NCBI GenBank assembly: GCA_024336345.1
Contig: JANFOG010000002.1
Span: forward strand, 1,426,001 to 1,490,000
Direction of reading: 5' to 3'
Length of the DNA: 64,000 nt
DNA from: Mariannaea sp. PMI_226
Taxonomy: Eukaryota; Ascomycota; Sordariomycetes; Hypocreales; Nectriaceae
Shown here: positions 44,044 through 55,900 of the stretch, in pieces
Layout: each line of letters begins with the position of its first letter
Numbering within the stretch: the stretch's first letter is position 1
Position numbers and translations under genes: made by a program
The notes under the pieces: model-generated
The model's input: only the letters and a program-made list of their open reading frames with translations
Told to the model about the DNA's origin: nothing
Databases searched by the model: none

Positions 44044-45774
44044 TCATCTCTTTGCCCTCTTCTTATCTGGGCCATCATCCTCCTCGTCGCTGAGCTCCGC
44101 ATATTGGGTCTGGGGCTGTGTTTTACTCCAAGCCTTGGTGAACATTGGGTCACTCTGGGCTTTGTCAGCATACTTCAACAGAGCCTCGCGCGGATCTTCA
44201 TGCAGCATGCGCGCAAGTGGAATATTTTCCACAATTTGCTTCTCGTCTGGTTGATTCTTCTGAAAAGGTGTCTGTTGTGGGATCTGGGGTCTGCGAGGGT
44301 CTCTTGATCGACCAGTTCCAGTAACTCCGGCCTTTCGTGAACTGGGGATAGCACCTGGGGTGATAATTGAATCTCCAGAAATGCCAACCGATTGGTCCAT
44401 GGTGAGTTCAGGATTGTCATCAATGTGACGCTTCTTCGGGGCTCTCGACATGACATCTACCGCACCACGACTCGACATTGTAGGGTTGTAAAGAACATGG
44501 GTCTCCGCATTAGCTGAACCTGTAATAATTTGGTTAATCTTGGGATGCCAATCCACAGTGATGAGGGGTGAGCCGGGTGTGATTGGGGTGACATGTTCCG
44601 CACGCAAGTTGCCTGGGTTGAGAACGTGGAGGTGTCCTGTCGCAGATCCTGTAATGATGCTTGTCGAGTTTGGTGCATATCGAATATTGCTCGTAGGATA
44701 GTGGTCGGATGTTGAAGGATGTGAGACTACGACGAGTGGTTTGGTAAACTTTCGAGTATCCCAAAGTTTGATCAAATCATCACCTCCCCGAGTCACCACC
44801 ATGCGACCGTCCGCAGAGATGTCGATACCGCTCGTCCAGGTTTGAGGCTTGTGGGCCTCGCGAACTTCCCCAGCGGGCCGCAAAAAGGGACTGTTCCCGC
44901 TATACATAACGAGAGAGCCATCGAGGGCTGCCGCAACAAGCACGTTGCTCCCACCCTGCGCTGGAGCGCCCCAAGCTACCGCAGTCATCTTGGTTCGGCC
45001 TGCTGCACCGGCAGCCTTGGACTTGAACACAATCACCTCCTTCTGGGAACGTTTGTTGTTAATATCCCATATTCTGAGTGTGCTGTCTGTCCCCGCTGTC
45101 AGGCAGATGTTTTTGTCGGTGGGATGCCAAGTGCCTGTCGTTATTTCAGAAATATGACCCTTTGTATTGTGCATGTCTCGTAAGTACATGTCGCCCTGGA
45201 CAAACTCGGTCAGGATGTCTCCGTCTCTGGATATAATTTTCGCCCTCGGGTGTGCGGAAATACACAGAAACACACCGCCAGAATGTGGGTTGAACTGGAC
45301 ATGGTGGACTGGGTGAGACTCGCTAGTCGCGGAGGCCTTGGTTTCGAAAGGATCGACGGATCGGAATGCTCGTAAAGTGGTCGGGGTCATGGACGCAAAA
45401 TCGTGCAGCTTGATGGAGCAATCCAGCGAGGCTGTGGCTAAGCGGCCACCAGCAGGGTCGAGCGAAACTGTCGTAACGGCGCGGTCATGAGTCTTCAAGA
45501 CAAGCTCGTGAGAGACTGGAAACTCGTCCTCGTCGTCGGAATCGTCGCTGTCGTCGCTGTCGTCGTTGCTGTCGTCGCCAGAGGAATCGTGTGCCTTCCG
45601 GGTCTCGCTTTTGGCCTTCTCACCGCTCGCTACCACTCTTCGGCTTCTGTCGATTTGGGCTGCTATATCAGTCTCCTTCGACTTCTTGCCAAAAGCCGTC
45701 GGCAAAAATGCTCGCATAGGGTCATCTGGAGCTAAATCGGGAGTCTCGATTTCGAAATCATCATCGGAACTCAT
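44044..45774 (-). CDS. WD40-repeat protein, WDR70 homologue
   Basis: Single exon, 576 residues. The N-terminus is short and acidic, with MRAFLPTAFGKKSKE, then a Ser/Asp run (about 65-85) and the start of the beta-propeller at FPVSHELVLKTHDRAVTTVSLDPAGGRLATASLDCSIKL. At least six WD-type blades are visible (TAGTDSTLRIWDIN, AAALDGSLVMY, TRGGDDLIKLWDTRK, ITGSATGHLHVLN, ITGSANAETHVLY). The C-terminal third (PKKRHIDDNPELTMDQS, RSRDPRRPQIPQQTPFQKN, LARMLHEDPREALLKYADKA) is the hallmark of WDR70/gastrulation-defective-type proteins, conserved from fungi to animals. Animal and fission-yeast WDR70 act in the nucleus with CUL4/DDB1-type ligases and histone H2B ubiquitylation in DNA repair; the same role here is inferred. 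It shares a 1.1-kb divergent spacer with SWC5. Confidence 0.87.
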   Translation of the reverse strand: MSSDDDFEIETPDLAPDDPMRAFLPTAFGKKSKETDIAAQIDRSRRVVASGEKAKSETRKAHDSSGDDSNDDSDDSDDSDDEDEFPVSHELVLKTHDRAVTTVSLDPAGGRLATASLDCSIKLHDFASMTPTTLRAFRSVDPFETKASATSESHPVHHVQFNPHSGGVFLCISAHPRAKIISRDGDILTEFVQGDMYLRDMHNTKGHISEITTGTWHPTDKNICLTAGTDSTLRIWDINNKRSQKEVIVFKSKAAGAAGRTKMTAVAWGAPAQGGSNVLVAAALDGSLVMYSGNSPFLRPAGEVREAHKPQTWTSGIDISADGRMVVTRGGDDLIKLWDTRKFTKPLVVVSHPSTSDHYPTSNIRYAPNSTSIITGSATGHLHVLNPGNLRAEHVTPITPGSPLITVDWHPKINQIITGSANAETHVLYNPTMSSRGAVDVMSRAPKKRHIDDNPELTMDQSVGISGDSIITPGAIPSSRKAGVTGTGRSRDPRRPQIPQQTPFQKNQPDEKQIVENIPLARMLHEDPREALLKYADKAQSDPMFTKAWSKTQPQTQYAELSDEEDDGPDKKRAKR

Positions 45775-46887
45775 GGTGACCAGGGTTCAAACCAAGAGCC
45801 AGGATAAAAGGTGGAAGAAAAAAGAGGAACGTGGGGGATGTGAAAAAGAAGGGATATATGTATTCTTTAAGGTGGGCGGGCGCAACCGTCGATGTCCAAC
45901 TTTAGACACGGGCTGGGCATTCAATCGGGGAAGCCTTTGCCCACCGCCCCGATTATTTTAGGCTCTGTCTTGCGGGGGACGATGTCATCCCATCACCAGC
46001 AGATTGACCCTCGTACTCCATTGTTTCTTGACCGCTCCAAGGGACACTTTCCTGATCGTCATTAGCTGGCATGCAGGAACTTTCGAGTCTTCCAACCTCC
46101 TAATTAATCATGTTCTTCTGGAATCAGTTTTCTCTAGCCAATGATTCGTGATGGTTGTTGGTTGTCCTCTTGGAAAATGAGTAGGTGCAGCAAAACTGTA
46201 GACCAATTTGAAATTGGGTACGAGAGGTTTCTCAAAGCGGCGCAATTCTATCCCACCTAGCCTTTGCTATTCCGAAATAAAAACCCCATGTGCGACGTAT
46301 TTTGTCCGCACCTTACCTTAATAAGGCCATATTTTATTTACAGTAAACAGCGGTTGGATGACAGACTCCCACCAAGCCGCCCTCCAAGTCAAAGGAGTTC
46401 CAACTTACGCTGTACCCAGCACAAATCAGCATACACCCGTTCACAAACGAAAGAGAAAGAAGAAGAAGAAAAGGCTCTTTCAAATTCCATTGTTTTTACT
46501 CTTCACACATTCATTCTCATGGAAGAGATGAAGCACCAACAAATGAGAATACTTGGGCAACAATGTATACATCAGCAAAAAGCATACCATTCTCGACAAG
46601 GCCGGGCCAGGGGAGCGAAGTTCAGTTTAATGGTTGGTTCAGCTAAGAGAATACAATTAGGAACGTTTGAAGAAATCACAATTATCTAAGAGAGAAGCAG
46701 CGATTATTGGAAAATTCCTGGCTGATGAAGAGACGTCCCTGAAGACGGGTAAACTGATTAGCCACTTACCGTTTTGGTCAACCCACCCACGCTGAGCTTA
46801 TCGTCCATCTCTTATCGTTCGCGCTTCACGCGACCTCGAGAAGCGACTTCATTTTCACAACCAACATCCCCTCCTGCATCTCCCGAC
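45775..46887. other. Divergent promoter region WDR70/SWC5
   Basis: 1.1 kb between divergent ATGs. A 141-codon frame at 46264 opens with TTG and is not convincing. Nothing else recognised. Confidence 0.5.
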
Positions 46888-47878
46888 ATGGCACCAGAAT
46901 CCCATTCAGATGAAGAGGAGCAATATGACTCCTCTCAGGACTCCGATTTTGCCCCAGATGCTGTCGCTGACCAAGATTCCGAGCAATCTGACAGTGAAGA
47001 AGCCGACCAACAATCCAAAAAGAAACGAAAAGTCGATGCCGATGCGAGCGCTGCCGACGATGGCTACGACAATTCTGGCGATGAAACCATCATAAAGAAA
47101 GGAGAAAAGCGGCTGAAGAAATCCAGGGCCAAAGGCATCCACGAGGATGATGAGGAAGGTGGCGAAGGCGGCTTAATCAAAACTCGACGGCAACGGGCGG
47201 CAGAGTAAGTTTTCCTCTCACGATTTCTAACAGATTATTTACTAATTCTTGAGTAGGAAAGAGGAGCGCAAATACTCTGCGAATAATGGACCTGTTACTG
47301 TTGACGTCGATGCCCTCTGGGCGCAAATGATCTCAGGAGCGCCTGTCGTGCAGAGTGATAAGACCGAAGGACAAAACGAAAATCCCGAAGAAAATCCCGA
47401 CGATGGAAAGCAAGCAGATCCTTCTACAATGATTCGCATCAAGCGTACCTATAACTTTGCCGGCCGAGTTCACACGGAAGAAAAACTGGTCGCGCGGGAT
47501 TCCGCAGAAGCCAAGCTCTTCCTTGCGTCACAAGGAGAGGCTGCTGGTGAGGATGAATCTGCGAAGCGTGTTACAAGAAAGGCGTTCCGGTCTGCATTCG
47601 AACCGTTTACCGATGGCCTCCCTCAGCGTTCCGACCTCAACCTTGGCATGGCAGCTAGAATCCAAGCTGGCAAAGAGGCACGGGCGAAGAAACTCAACAC
47701 AGTTGAGAAGAGTCGTATGGACTGGGCTGGTTTTGTTGACAAGGAGGGCATCAAGGATGAACTCGAGCTGGCAGGCAAGTCCAAGGACTCGTACAACGCA
47801 AGAGAAGAGTTCTTGGCAAGGAGCCAGGCAAGGAGGGACGACGAATCAAGGCGGGCGAGAGTTTCTCAACGGGCTTAA
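46888..47878 (+). CDS. SWC5: SWR1-complex subunit Swc5 (BCNT/CFDP1)
   Basis: Two exons, 46888-47204 and 47257-47878 (52-nt intron, GTAAGT...TAG, ACTAATTC branch), giving 312 residues. Swc5 is part of the SWR1 chromatin remodeler that exchanges H2A for H2A.Z. The N-terminal ~110 residues are acidic (SDEEEQYDSSQDSDFAP, DEDSE-type runs), the part that contacts H2A-H2B dimers in yeast. The centre includes DALWAQMISG and IKRTYNFAGRVHTEEKLV. The C-terminal BCNT domain reads KKLNTVEKSRMDWAGFVDKE followed by GIKDELELAGKSKDSYNAREEFLARSQ, with the invariant W-A-x-F/Y-V-D. The start at 46888 (GACATGGC) begins the acidic domain; an upstream in-frame start at 46774 would add 38 atypical residues. Confidence 0.92.
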
Positions 47879-48348
47879 AAACAACATTAGACGGTTTGTT
47901 TCGGCGTTTAAGGCATGATACCAGTGGATAAAACGAATTACTGTAGACTATACATGGATACTAACTCCAGAATACAAATAAGGAATGACATCACGCATAA
48001 GGAAAAGCGCATAACATGATCAGGCTGCATTTGAGATCAAGTTCCAACAAGACTTAGGACGAACAACAATAAAGCTAAATATTGTCAGTGATTATTCTGG
48101 AAGTTTGAATTATATGACAGTTTCCAGTTAAATATGACAATCGAATAAAAAGTTGATTTAGCACGTCGAGTTCTTGTTTGATCAAGTTAGTTCATGGGTC
48201 ATCGGGAGCAGGTCAAGGATGATGTGGGGCAGCCTTGCAATCCACTCAAGGCTGCGCATCTCTAAACGTAAAAACTTCGACACACCCACTGCGACTGAAA
48301 AGATCACTACCCGACAAATCCCACCACAACCTGCCGCCATCGCCCATC
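47879..48348. other. Intergenic SWC5-FAF1
   Basis: A/T-rich 3' region of SWC5 and the FAF1 promoter. No gene seen. The FAF1 frame is open upstream to 48235 but the family N-terminus fits the ATG at 48349. Confidence 0.5.
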
Positions 48349-49372
48349 ATGGCAGTCCTAGGAAAGCGCAAGTCCCGTGAGGAGCTGAGCGTTTCAGAAG
48401 AAGATGCCGCGGCCATTTTTCGACGGCATTTTGAGGCACAATTCGCCCCCCTACCAGGGACAAAGACAAAGACCTCCAAAACTGCGCCGAGCAACCAAGA
48501 CGAGGACGACGACAGTGATGACGATTCAGATGACCTAGATGAGGTCGAGGAGGGGTCTCAGGATGACGAAGAGGAGGATGAGGATGAATGGGGAGGCGTT
48601 TCAGAGGAAGAGGAGGACGAGGCTGGTTCGTGACCGTTCCAGTTCGCATATATGAACATGTGCTGATGATATCCAGCCACGACGATCGAAGTTGTAGACC
48701 ACTCCAGCGCCCAACCTCCCACACCTACGACCATGTCAAAACGCGAGCTCAAGGCCTTCATGGTTCGTATTTTAACTTCTTTTCTTTCTATCTTCAAAGA
48801 AGCCTAAACTGACCAATCTCTGGTATCGCCAGTCATCACGCCCACCGGACCAAACCACTTTTGAGACCCAAACATCCGCCACCACCAAGACCTCATCTTC
48901 CTCCAGCCTCCCAGAAGACGCCCCCTCACTCCTCGCCCAAGACCTCGAACTGCGCCGTCTCCTCGCCGAATCCCACCTGCTTCGCCCAGCTCTAACATCA
49001 AGCGGCATCGCCGTGAACCCCAAATCTTTCGCCAGCGGGAGAACCCGCCAAAAAGCGACCGATCTGCGCGTGCAGGCTCTTGGCTCCTCCATATCCATCC
49101 ACAAGCAGGAGAAGATGCCAATGAACATGCGCAAGGGCATTGTCGCTACAGCTAGTGCTCGTGAGGCTAAGCGCAGAAAGGAGGCCAAGGAGAATGGCAT
49201 CATCCTCGAGAGAGAGGCGAGCAAGAAGCCAAGACGGGGCAAGGGCCGAGACCTCGGTGTTGATCGTCCAGGTGTCGGTAGACTCAAGGGAGCGGAACTA
49301 CGACTGAACGATAGAGACGTCAGAAAAATTGAAAGTGGACGAGATGTGTTTGGTCGAAGAGGGAGAAAATAG
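48349..49372 (+). CDS. FAF1: Faf1/C1orf131-like ribosome biogenesis protein
   Basis: Three exons, 48349-48625, 48677-48762 and 48833-49372, giving 300 residues. Both introns use GTTCGT donors (51 and 70 nt). The N-terminus is MAVLGKRKSREELSVSEEDA, then an acidic run (about 50-90). The joined exons read TTMSKRELKAFMSSRPP, a core typical of the Faf1 family. The basic C-terminal half (NPKSFASGRTRQKATDLRVQ, AREAKRRKEAKENGI, KGRDLGVDRPGVGRLKGAEL, LNDRDVRKIESG) has the G.GR.K...L.L...D.R conserved end. Yeast Faf1 and human C1orf131 belong to the small-subunit processome and are needed for 18S rRNA processing in the nucleolus. Exon 2 has only 86 nt; all three junctions keep frame. Family call by resemblance. 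Confidence 0.85.
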
Positions 49373-49937
49373 AGAAATACATAACGAAAGCCCACAACCA
49401 CCACCATGACGATCATGACAACTTTCAACTAGAGCGATCTCGAAAATGTATGCACAAGATTCATGTAATCAAAAAATTTTGCATAAAAGTTAGATAGGTA
49501 TATAACAATATGGAATATCTTCAGGTAACTCCTCCATCTAAAATGGAAGGCTACACCCATCAGCACCTCGTTTCCTTTTGGGTATTGCCTTAACACCCAA
49601 TGAAAAGGAGAACGCAGCCATGTGCAGAGATGAATCCCTTACATATTCCATTTGAACAGTGCGTCCATCTTCTTCTCCTCTCTCAGAAGCCGACGAAGGA
49701 CTTGTACAATTCCGACAGGCCATCGGAGCTTAAATCTATCAGGGGTCTCTCTTCCCTTTTCCCTCTCCAACGAACGCTCTGACCGAAATCACAAAATGAC
49801 ATAAATCGACAAAAGAAAAAAAGTCCTGGTTAGGACAAGAAAATCACCATCAGAATTCTCCACAAAAGATTGAAGCCATAAATCCTCTGTCATAACCCAG
49901 AAATAAAAACGAAAACGCAAGTCGTACCATAAGTCCG
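49373..49937. other. Convergent 3' spacer FAF1/STE12
   Basis: 565 bases between the stop codons of two converging genes. A/T-rich; contains no gene I can support. Presumed 3' UTRs of both. Confidence 0.5.
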
Positions 49938-52223
49938 TTACATCATACCACCAGCATTGATAGCTGCCGGCTGGCTGATGGTCATAGGCATGCTAAGAGT
50001 TTGGAGGCTGTTAAAAGATTGTGAAGGGGCCATGGTACTCGGCAAAGGCATGCCACTTGATACAGGACTATGACCCTGGGTGGTGGTCTGAATGGAGCCT
50101 GCTACGTAGCCGGTGTCGGAGTTTGGAGAAGCCTCCTCAAGAGGACCCAAGTGGTCCTCTCCAGAGAAGTCCTCATCCTCTTCACCTGAAAGAGTCATAT
50201 TTCCCTCGCCGCCGTCCTCTCTGTGAGTACGCTTGTGTCTAAGGAGAAACTTGTTAGTGTCATGGATGGATGGGTCAAGTAGACGGTGAACATACTGAGC
50301 GAGGTTGTCGGAACGGGAGAAAGCTTTGCTACAATGGGGGCAAATATAGGGTCTCTCTTGGGTGTGTGTTCTCACATGTCTAAGATGAAAGTCAGAAATT
50401 TGTTCTAGCAGTTTTTACTTCTCCCACAAACATAATAAGAAAATATCTTACCGCTTGAGGTGCTCGAGACGCTTGAAGAGACGACCACAAGTGGGAATCG
50501 GGCATGAGTGAGACTTTTGGGGGTAAGGACCAACTTCCATAACGGTGGCAGAACGAGCACGACGGACGACTCCAGAAGGAGCAGGGACAGACCGTCGGTC
50601 GCTCATGGACCCTTCAGGAAGATCCTCACCGGTCAGTTGAGGGAATTCTTGGTGATGAATGCTCATATGATGAGCAGCAGGGCTACCTTCCACAGTGGAC
50701 AAGGGGGTGCCATGTCGAGACATGTCAACAATGTCCTTAGGGTGTTGACCATTGACAGACACACCCGAAGCACTGTAGGAAAGGCCAGGAGGGGAATTGT
50801 CTGCAGATTCGTCACCCTCGGCCAGAGGACCGACGGAGGTGGAGATTGACCTGCGAAGCTCAGATGGTCGGTGGGTTTGGGCGGTGCTAGGTGCAGTTGC
50901 AGTCGCAATCGCCGACATAGTTGGGGGGATGGATGAACGCCGTCTTCTCTGCTTATATGTCGGCGAACCTTCGATCACAGAGTAGACGTTGTTTGTACCA
51001 TAAGGGCGCGAAAACTGGGGTCCAGCGAGGTTTGAAGGGGTGAGCTGGACGACGTTGTTCAGGCCGTGCATGCCGGATAGGTGGTCAGGAATGGCCGAGT
51101 ACAGACCAGTCTCTTCGTTAGCAATATAAGCGGGTTCGGCGGAGATACCAAGAGCTTGCTGAGGAGGTGTGATGGGCTCAAAAGAGATACCGCGATTGCT
51201 GTAGTCCTCGTACTGAGAAGAAACGAAGGATGGTGCGGGGGAGTACTCGAGGCCATAGGCCGGCATGGAAGCATGACGCTGATGACCCTGTGCGATGGGC
51301 ACGCCGTTCTGATTGTAGTGAACGCGGGTGAAATCAGGCTCTCTCTTGACCGGCATAGGCTGGGTCATCTGGGGAGCTACCGCCATAGTTCCATATGGTA
51401 CCATTGCGTCCATCCCTTCCGCTAAAGGGGGCATGGACTGGGGGATAATTGTTGGGGGAGGGGGCATCGAATCCATCGCCCTCATGACTGGGGACGTGGA
51501 TTGGCTCTGAGAAAAAGACGCCTGCTGAGCGCTGAAGGAGGATGAGTTGGCTTGTTGCGCCTTCGTCAGCTGCTCGTAGAGCGACTGGGACGAGTCGTAC
51601 TGGAATGAAAGAGCAGGCTCGCTGACAGCCACTGTAGTGGCTTCCTGGCCCATCTTTTCACGCTTCAAGTCTCGCTCCAGCGCGTCCAGGAATAGGCGGT
51701 CATGGGGGACGCTGTACCAATAGAAGACCTTCTGCTTCTTCTGGGTTCGAATGCAGTTGTTCTTGTAAAGGAAGTCAAGGAAGGCGCTCTTGGGCTCTTC
51801 CAGAGAGGCATCGGTTCCAGACTTGAGGTTTCGCAAGTCGGAAAAGATGCCTTCCTCAAACTTCTTTGAGTTCTTGACAGGTCGGCCAAAGGCTTGAAAT
51901 CGGAATGACAAGCATCGAACAATATCAGTGCCGGAGATGTGGAAGAGGTTGTTCCAGAGAACGCAGGACACATATTCGCCGGTGGGTAACAGGAAGCGGC
52001 GAATGTACTGGTCCGGCTGCCAGTCAACGGGAGCAGAGATGAGGAAATATTTGACTAAAGAGATCAGCGGTGTTTGCTGTGAGTGTTAGATTCGTCAGGA
52101 CCTACGGTTGTCAACCTGCTGCAACGCGACCTGCGCATCATGAGGCAAAGCTTGCTGAGCCTCGGTGCTAAGCATAAACGTTTCCGGCTTTTGCGGAGTC
52201 ATGTTTGGATTTTGTGAATACAT
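49938..52223 (-). CDS. STE12: STE12-family transcription factor with C2H2 zinc fingers
   Basis: Four exons: 52106-52223, 50452-52054, 50296-50379 and 49938-50238, giving 701 residues. Target of Fus3/Kss1-type MAP kinases controlling mating, fruiting and, in pathogens, invasive growth. The STE DNA-binding domain lies at about 40-150 ([52 protein letters not shown], [20 protein letters not shown]). A long Ser/Pro/Gln-rich middle follows, then two fingers: C557-C562-H575-H579 (CPIPTC...HVRTH) and C587-C590-H603-H607 (CPHC...HKRTH), with an acidic tail. Start 52223 gives [19 protein letters not shown]; the second in-frame ATG (52202) is an alternative. Exon 3 (84 nt) carries the end of finger 1 and most of finger 2 and can be skipped in frame; intron 3 (57 nt) is stop-free. 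The upstream region is 11 kb of gene-free DNA. Confidence 0.95.
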
Positions 52224-52917
52224 TCTGCCCTGCAAAGATGTGGTGTCGGGGATGACGTGACCAGAGACGGTCAGTCGGGGAGAAGAGCCGGGGAAGGCTG
52301 AGAAATGTCGACACGGCCGCTGCTTGTACGACTCAATTGAATCGTGAGGCGAACTGTATTCCGGTACAATAAAAACGAAATTGTTCGAGTTGGTGGTTCC
52401 CGTGAGACAAGTCCTGATGCTTGAAGGGGGGAGTGGTTGAGGCGCTGCCTAGAACCGTCCAGAGAGGGGGCGTTTTGGAGTTGGATGTGTCTTAACCAAA
52501 ATTCGAGACCAGCCCGGAATGATGGAATCACTGCGCAATGCGATTCAAGACCCAGTCACTGCGTCAAGCGAATGATGCTGGGAAAGGAGTCGGAGGATAC
52601 CGTCAAGGCGTTCGCGATGGTGGGAGATGAAAGCTGAGCGTTTTCTCGCGAAACGAGGGATCGAGCCAGGATTAAAGTTGTAGCGCACAGAAGAAAGTAA
52701 AATAAAAAATCAATTACGAAAAGAAGTCAACAGGGCCGATGAGACGATGCACATCGAGCAGCCAGCAGCCGTGTGGTGTTGGTAGAGGAAGAATGAAGGG
52801 CGGCTAGAGCGAGAAGACGAGAGGAGAACGGGGCGTCGATGGCGTCGGGGGCCTGCTGAAATTCAAAAGAGAAACGGACGTGGGAGAGGGCGACTCCGGA
52901 ATGGGGGCGCGGAGACG

Positions 52918-52960
52918 GTGGAGCGAGAGAGGGGGGAAGAGAGAGTGAGAGAGAAAAAGG
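52918..52960 (-). promoter_or_regulatory. C/T-rich tract, probable STE12 promoter/start region
   Basis: On the STE12 strand this reads as an almost pure pyrimidine run (CTCTCTCACTCTCTCTTCCCC type). Such tracts commonly precede fungal transcription starts; if so the STE12 leader would be about 650-700 nt. Inference from composition only. Confidence 0.4.
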
Positions 52961-55900
52961 CAGAAATGAAATGAAAATAAGAGAAAAAAGACGGAGAAGA
53001 GATTTCAGAAAGAATCCGAGCGGGCAGGAGAGGAGAACTGGGGGTTTAATGAGTTGTGTGGTAGCGTCAACAGCCGATGGGAGGGCAGGAGAAGGCGACG
53101 CTACTGGCCAAGTAGAAATCGAGGTAAGGGACGGGGAACGGGGAAGGTGCTTCTCGTTGGGGGGAGGAGGGGGGGAGAAAGATGGATGGACAGCAACCTG
53201 ACCTTGACCTTAGCACAGAAGCAAGTGCGAGTGGATGAGAGTGGGTTTGGACAGGGCAAGTGGGCGGGTGGGCAAGTGCCTGGTGGGTGACCGTGAGCCA
53301 CACATACGCACGGTGCTTTTTTAGGGGATAGGAAGGGCAGGAGGGGGGAGATGATGGGATTCGGAGGCATTTCAGTGGCTCAGTCGGAGCGAGTCGAGAA
53401 CCGACAAGAGATGGAGCCCGTGGCCGGCACGCTTCAGCGCAACACGCAGCGTTGCAGCGGGACCCAGCAAAGATGCACACAAACAGACAAGAACCAGGCA
53501 AGGCGTGATAGTCTTTTCTGACGCGGGTAGCAAGGTAATTACAGCAGCATATAGTAATTACATAGTATAATAACAGTGATACCCCGAATTGCCATCTACC
53601 ATGTATAGAGGAAGATTGGGAGGCGATGGAGTTGGTTGATTTACATTGTTCACCACGACAGGCCTATAGCAATACCAACTCCACTAATCTGTAAATCAAT
53701 GGGCAACCTTGGCCCGCCTGTCTGTCTGTCTGTCTTCCCTTGCCTTGAATACTCAGCACAGAGGAGACTCTATTAGCTTCCTTGGCCGGTACCTTGGTTC
53801 ATAGCCAACCTGTGACGGGTGCTATGTACCTAGCGCTGCATACAGGCGTCCTATGTAAGCAATCACATATTGATCTTCGAGATCAATCACCACCACCCTT
53901 CTGTCTTGGGCTTTCTCCTGTGTTTCCATCCCAGACAGCCCTCTTCTTTGCACAGTACGTGCGTCTACTTTCCTTATTCATTAGTCCGAATTTTCAAGCC
54001 AGATCCCCTTGAGTCGGATCAATAATAGGGCTTGTCACTCGAAAACTGGGTCGCGTTACTTCGGGTCAGGGATGACAATACGTACAGTAGTATGGGCAAG
54101 CATAGACATAATAGAATCTAGCTTATGCCACGGTCCACAGGACACGGTACAGAGTACCATAGTACTACGTGGGTGGGAGAGAAAGATCCCAGGGGTGAGT
54201 GCCATTCACACAAACTCTTGTTTCCTTGCCCCCCTTACCCCCGGATCAAACCCGTCCTACCAACAAGCTTGTCCTCGCTGTACAAACAACGAGGAACCCG
54301 CGCGTCGTTGGAAATTGGGACGTGTGTGCTTACCCGAACGCGACGTTGTTGATAAGACGGATAGCTTACGAATACTTCGGACGTACAGTTCTGAGAACTG
54401 AAGCAGTTCCTATCCAGTGACTCCTGTATGCATGGGGAAAGACGGCTGATGTCAAGTGGCTTGGACAAGCTCGCAGATGACCGAGCGCATGAACAGAACT
54501 TCACTGATGACTGGCAAGAAAAATGAAAAAAATTGGATGGACTCATCAGAACAAGTCAACACAAACAGCCGGGGCCCAAATGATCCCAGCTTTTCTCTCC
54601 TAGCTTCACACCCCCAGATTCTTTATCCTCACACACCTCCTCTTCTCATCGGATGAATCCTCTGAATAGGGCGAGCAGGGGGGGGGAAGGTCGAACCGAG
54701 AGCTGGCGTCGATTTCCAAGGAATCAACTTACCAAAATATCTAAATACCGGGGAGTCGCCAGCTCTCTCTGTTATTATCGTGCGCGCATCTCTATTGATA
54801 GACGACGGTTGAACCAGAGTGTGAGAGAGCAGAAGACAGCGACGATCATACACATTCACACGGCGTCCAGCGGTTCCTGACACGGTCGCATTGTGTGCGT
54901 CGTCAGTCTGAACTCGGTGATTGGGTACATGAGATATTCTGAAGCTTAGCTCCAAAAAGGCCCCCCTTCAAGACACACAACGCCAGGTAGCTCGTGCATA
55001 ATACCCTGTCAGAAGATGTTGGGCAGCGGAATGGACGCGGTACGAGCTACGAATTGACACGCTTCTCCACCTTGGCCATCCATGCGCAGAACAACACGCT
55101 GCACAAAACAACAATGGGTTAGTATGAGTTAAGGCGGACATCATAGCACAAGTCTGATGGTCCAAGCGACAAGATCTCGAACCCTGGAGCTACCGTAACC
55201 TCTCCCAGACCCTTTCCACGATGCACAAGAGGATGAAGAAAGTTACATTTTTATTCATTGCAGTAGTTGGTCGTCAGCCAATCAGCCATAGAGTCTCAGG
55301 GATTGTCAATTCATTCATTCCCTTTCAATTTTCGCTCTGAGTGCTGACAACACTTCCCCGGCCGTCAGCCTTCACAATATGTTCTGTACCGACAATGCCA
55401 ATACATAACGAACAAAGTACCGTTGGCAATTAGCTTGATTTGTATAATGCTACGTATTTCAGACTTACTTGAACCAGTGACTATTGATAACAGGCTCGGT
55501 CAAGGAGCAAACACGAGCTACCTGATACGATGTGAGGACCACTCGCACATGGCGGAGGCAGATAGATAGTTCTTGGCCTCGCTCGGAATAGCTCGCTCTT
55601 TGCAAACACAACGCCAATAGGTGGTCCTTATGTTTGAGATGGCCAAGGCCAATTCGAAGACGCATGAACATGCTTCGATATCAGCCCGTCCAGCCTATTC
55701 TCGAAAAGTAGACGCGTCCGAGATTGACGTCTCATTTTCTTAGCGAATACAGTGCATACTTCCACTTCCAATGTTGCTTTGTCTTAAACATTGCTTCTTC
55801 CACTGTAACTCAAAAGCAATATGTACGTAATACGGTATTGTAGTGTCAAGATTAACCCCCTTCTTCCTTGGAGAGTGTTGGTGTTTATTGTTGCCGTTGG

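Noticed and set aside
46264..46689. 141-codon frame in the WDR70/SWC5 spacer
   Set aside because: Starts at TTG; Gln/Lys-rich and unlike any family; lies in a divergent promoter.
52271..52531. Possible 86-codon upstream frame in the STE12 leader
   Set aside because: It opens with GTG, has no internal ATG and would not be scanned as a uORF in a fungus.
53067..53501. 144-codon minus-strand frame, Cys/Pro/Ser-rich
   Set aside because: Starts with TTG. Its openness comes from G/A-rich DNA on the opposite strand.
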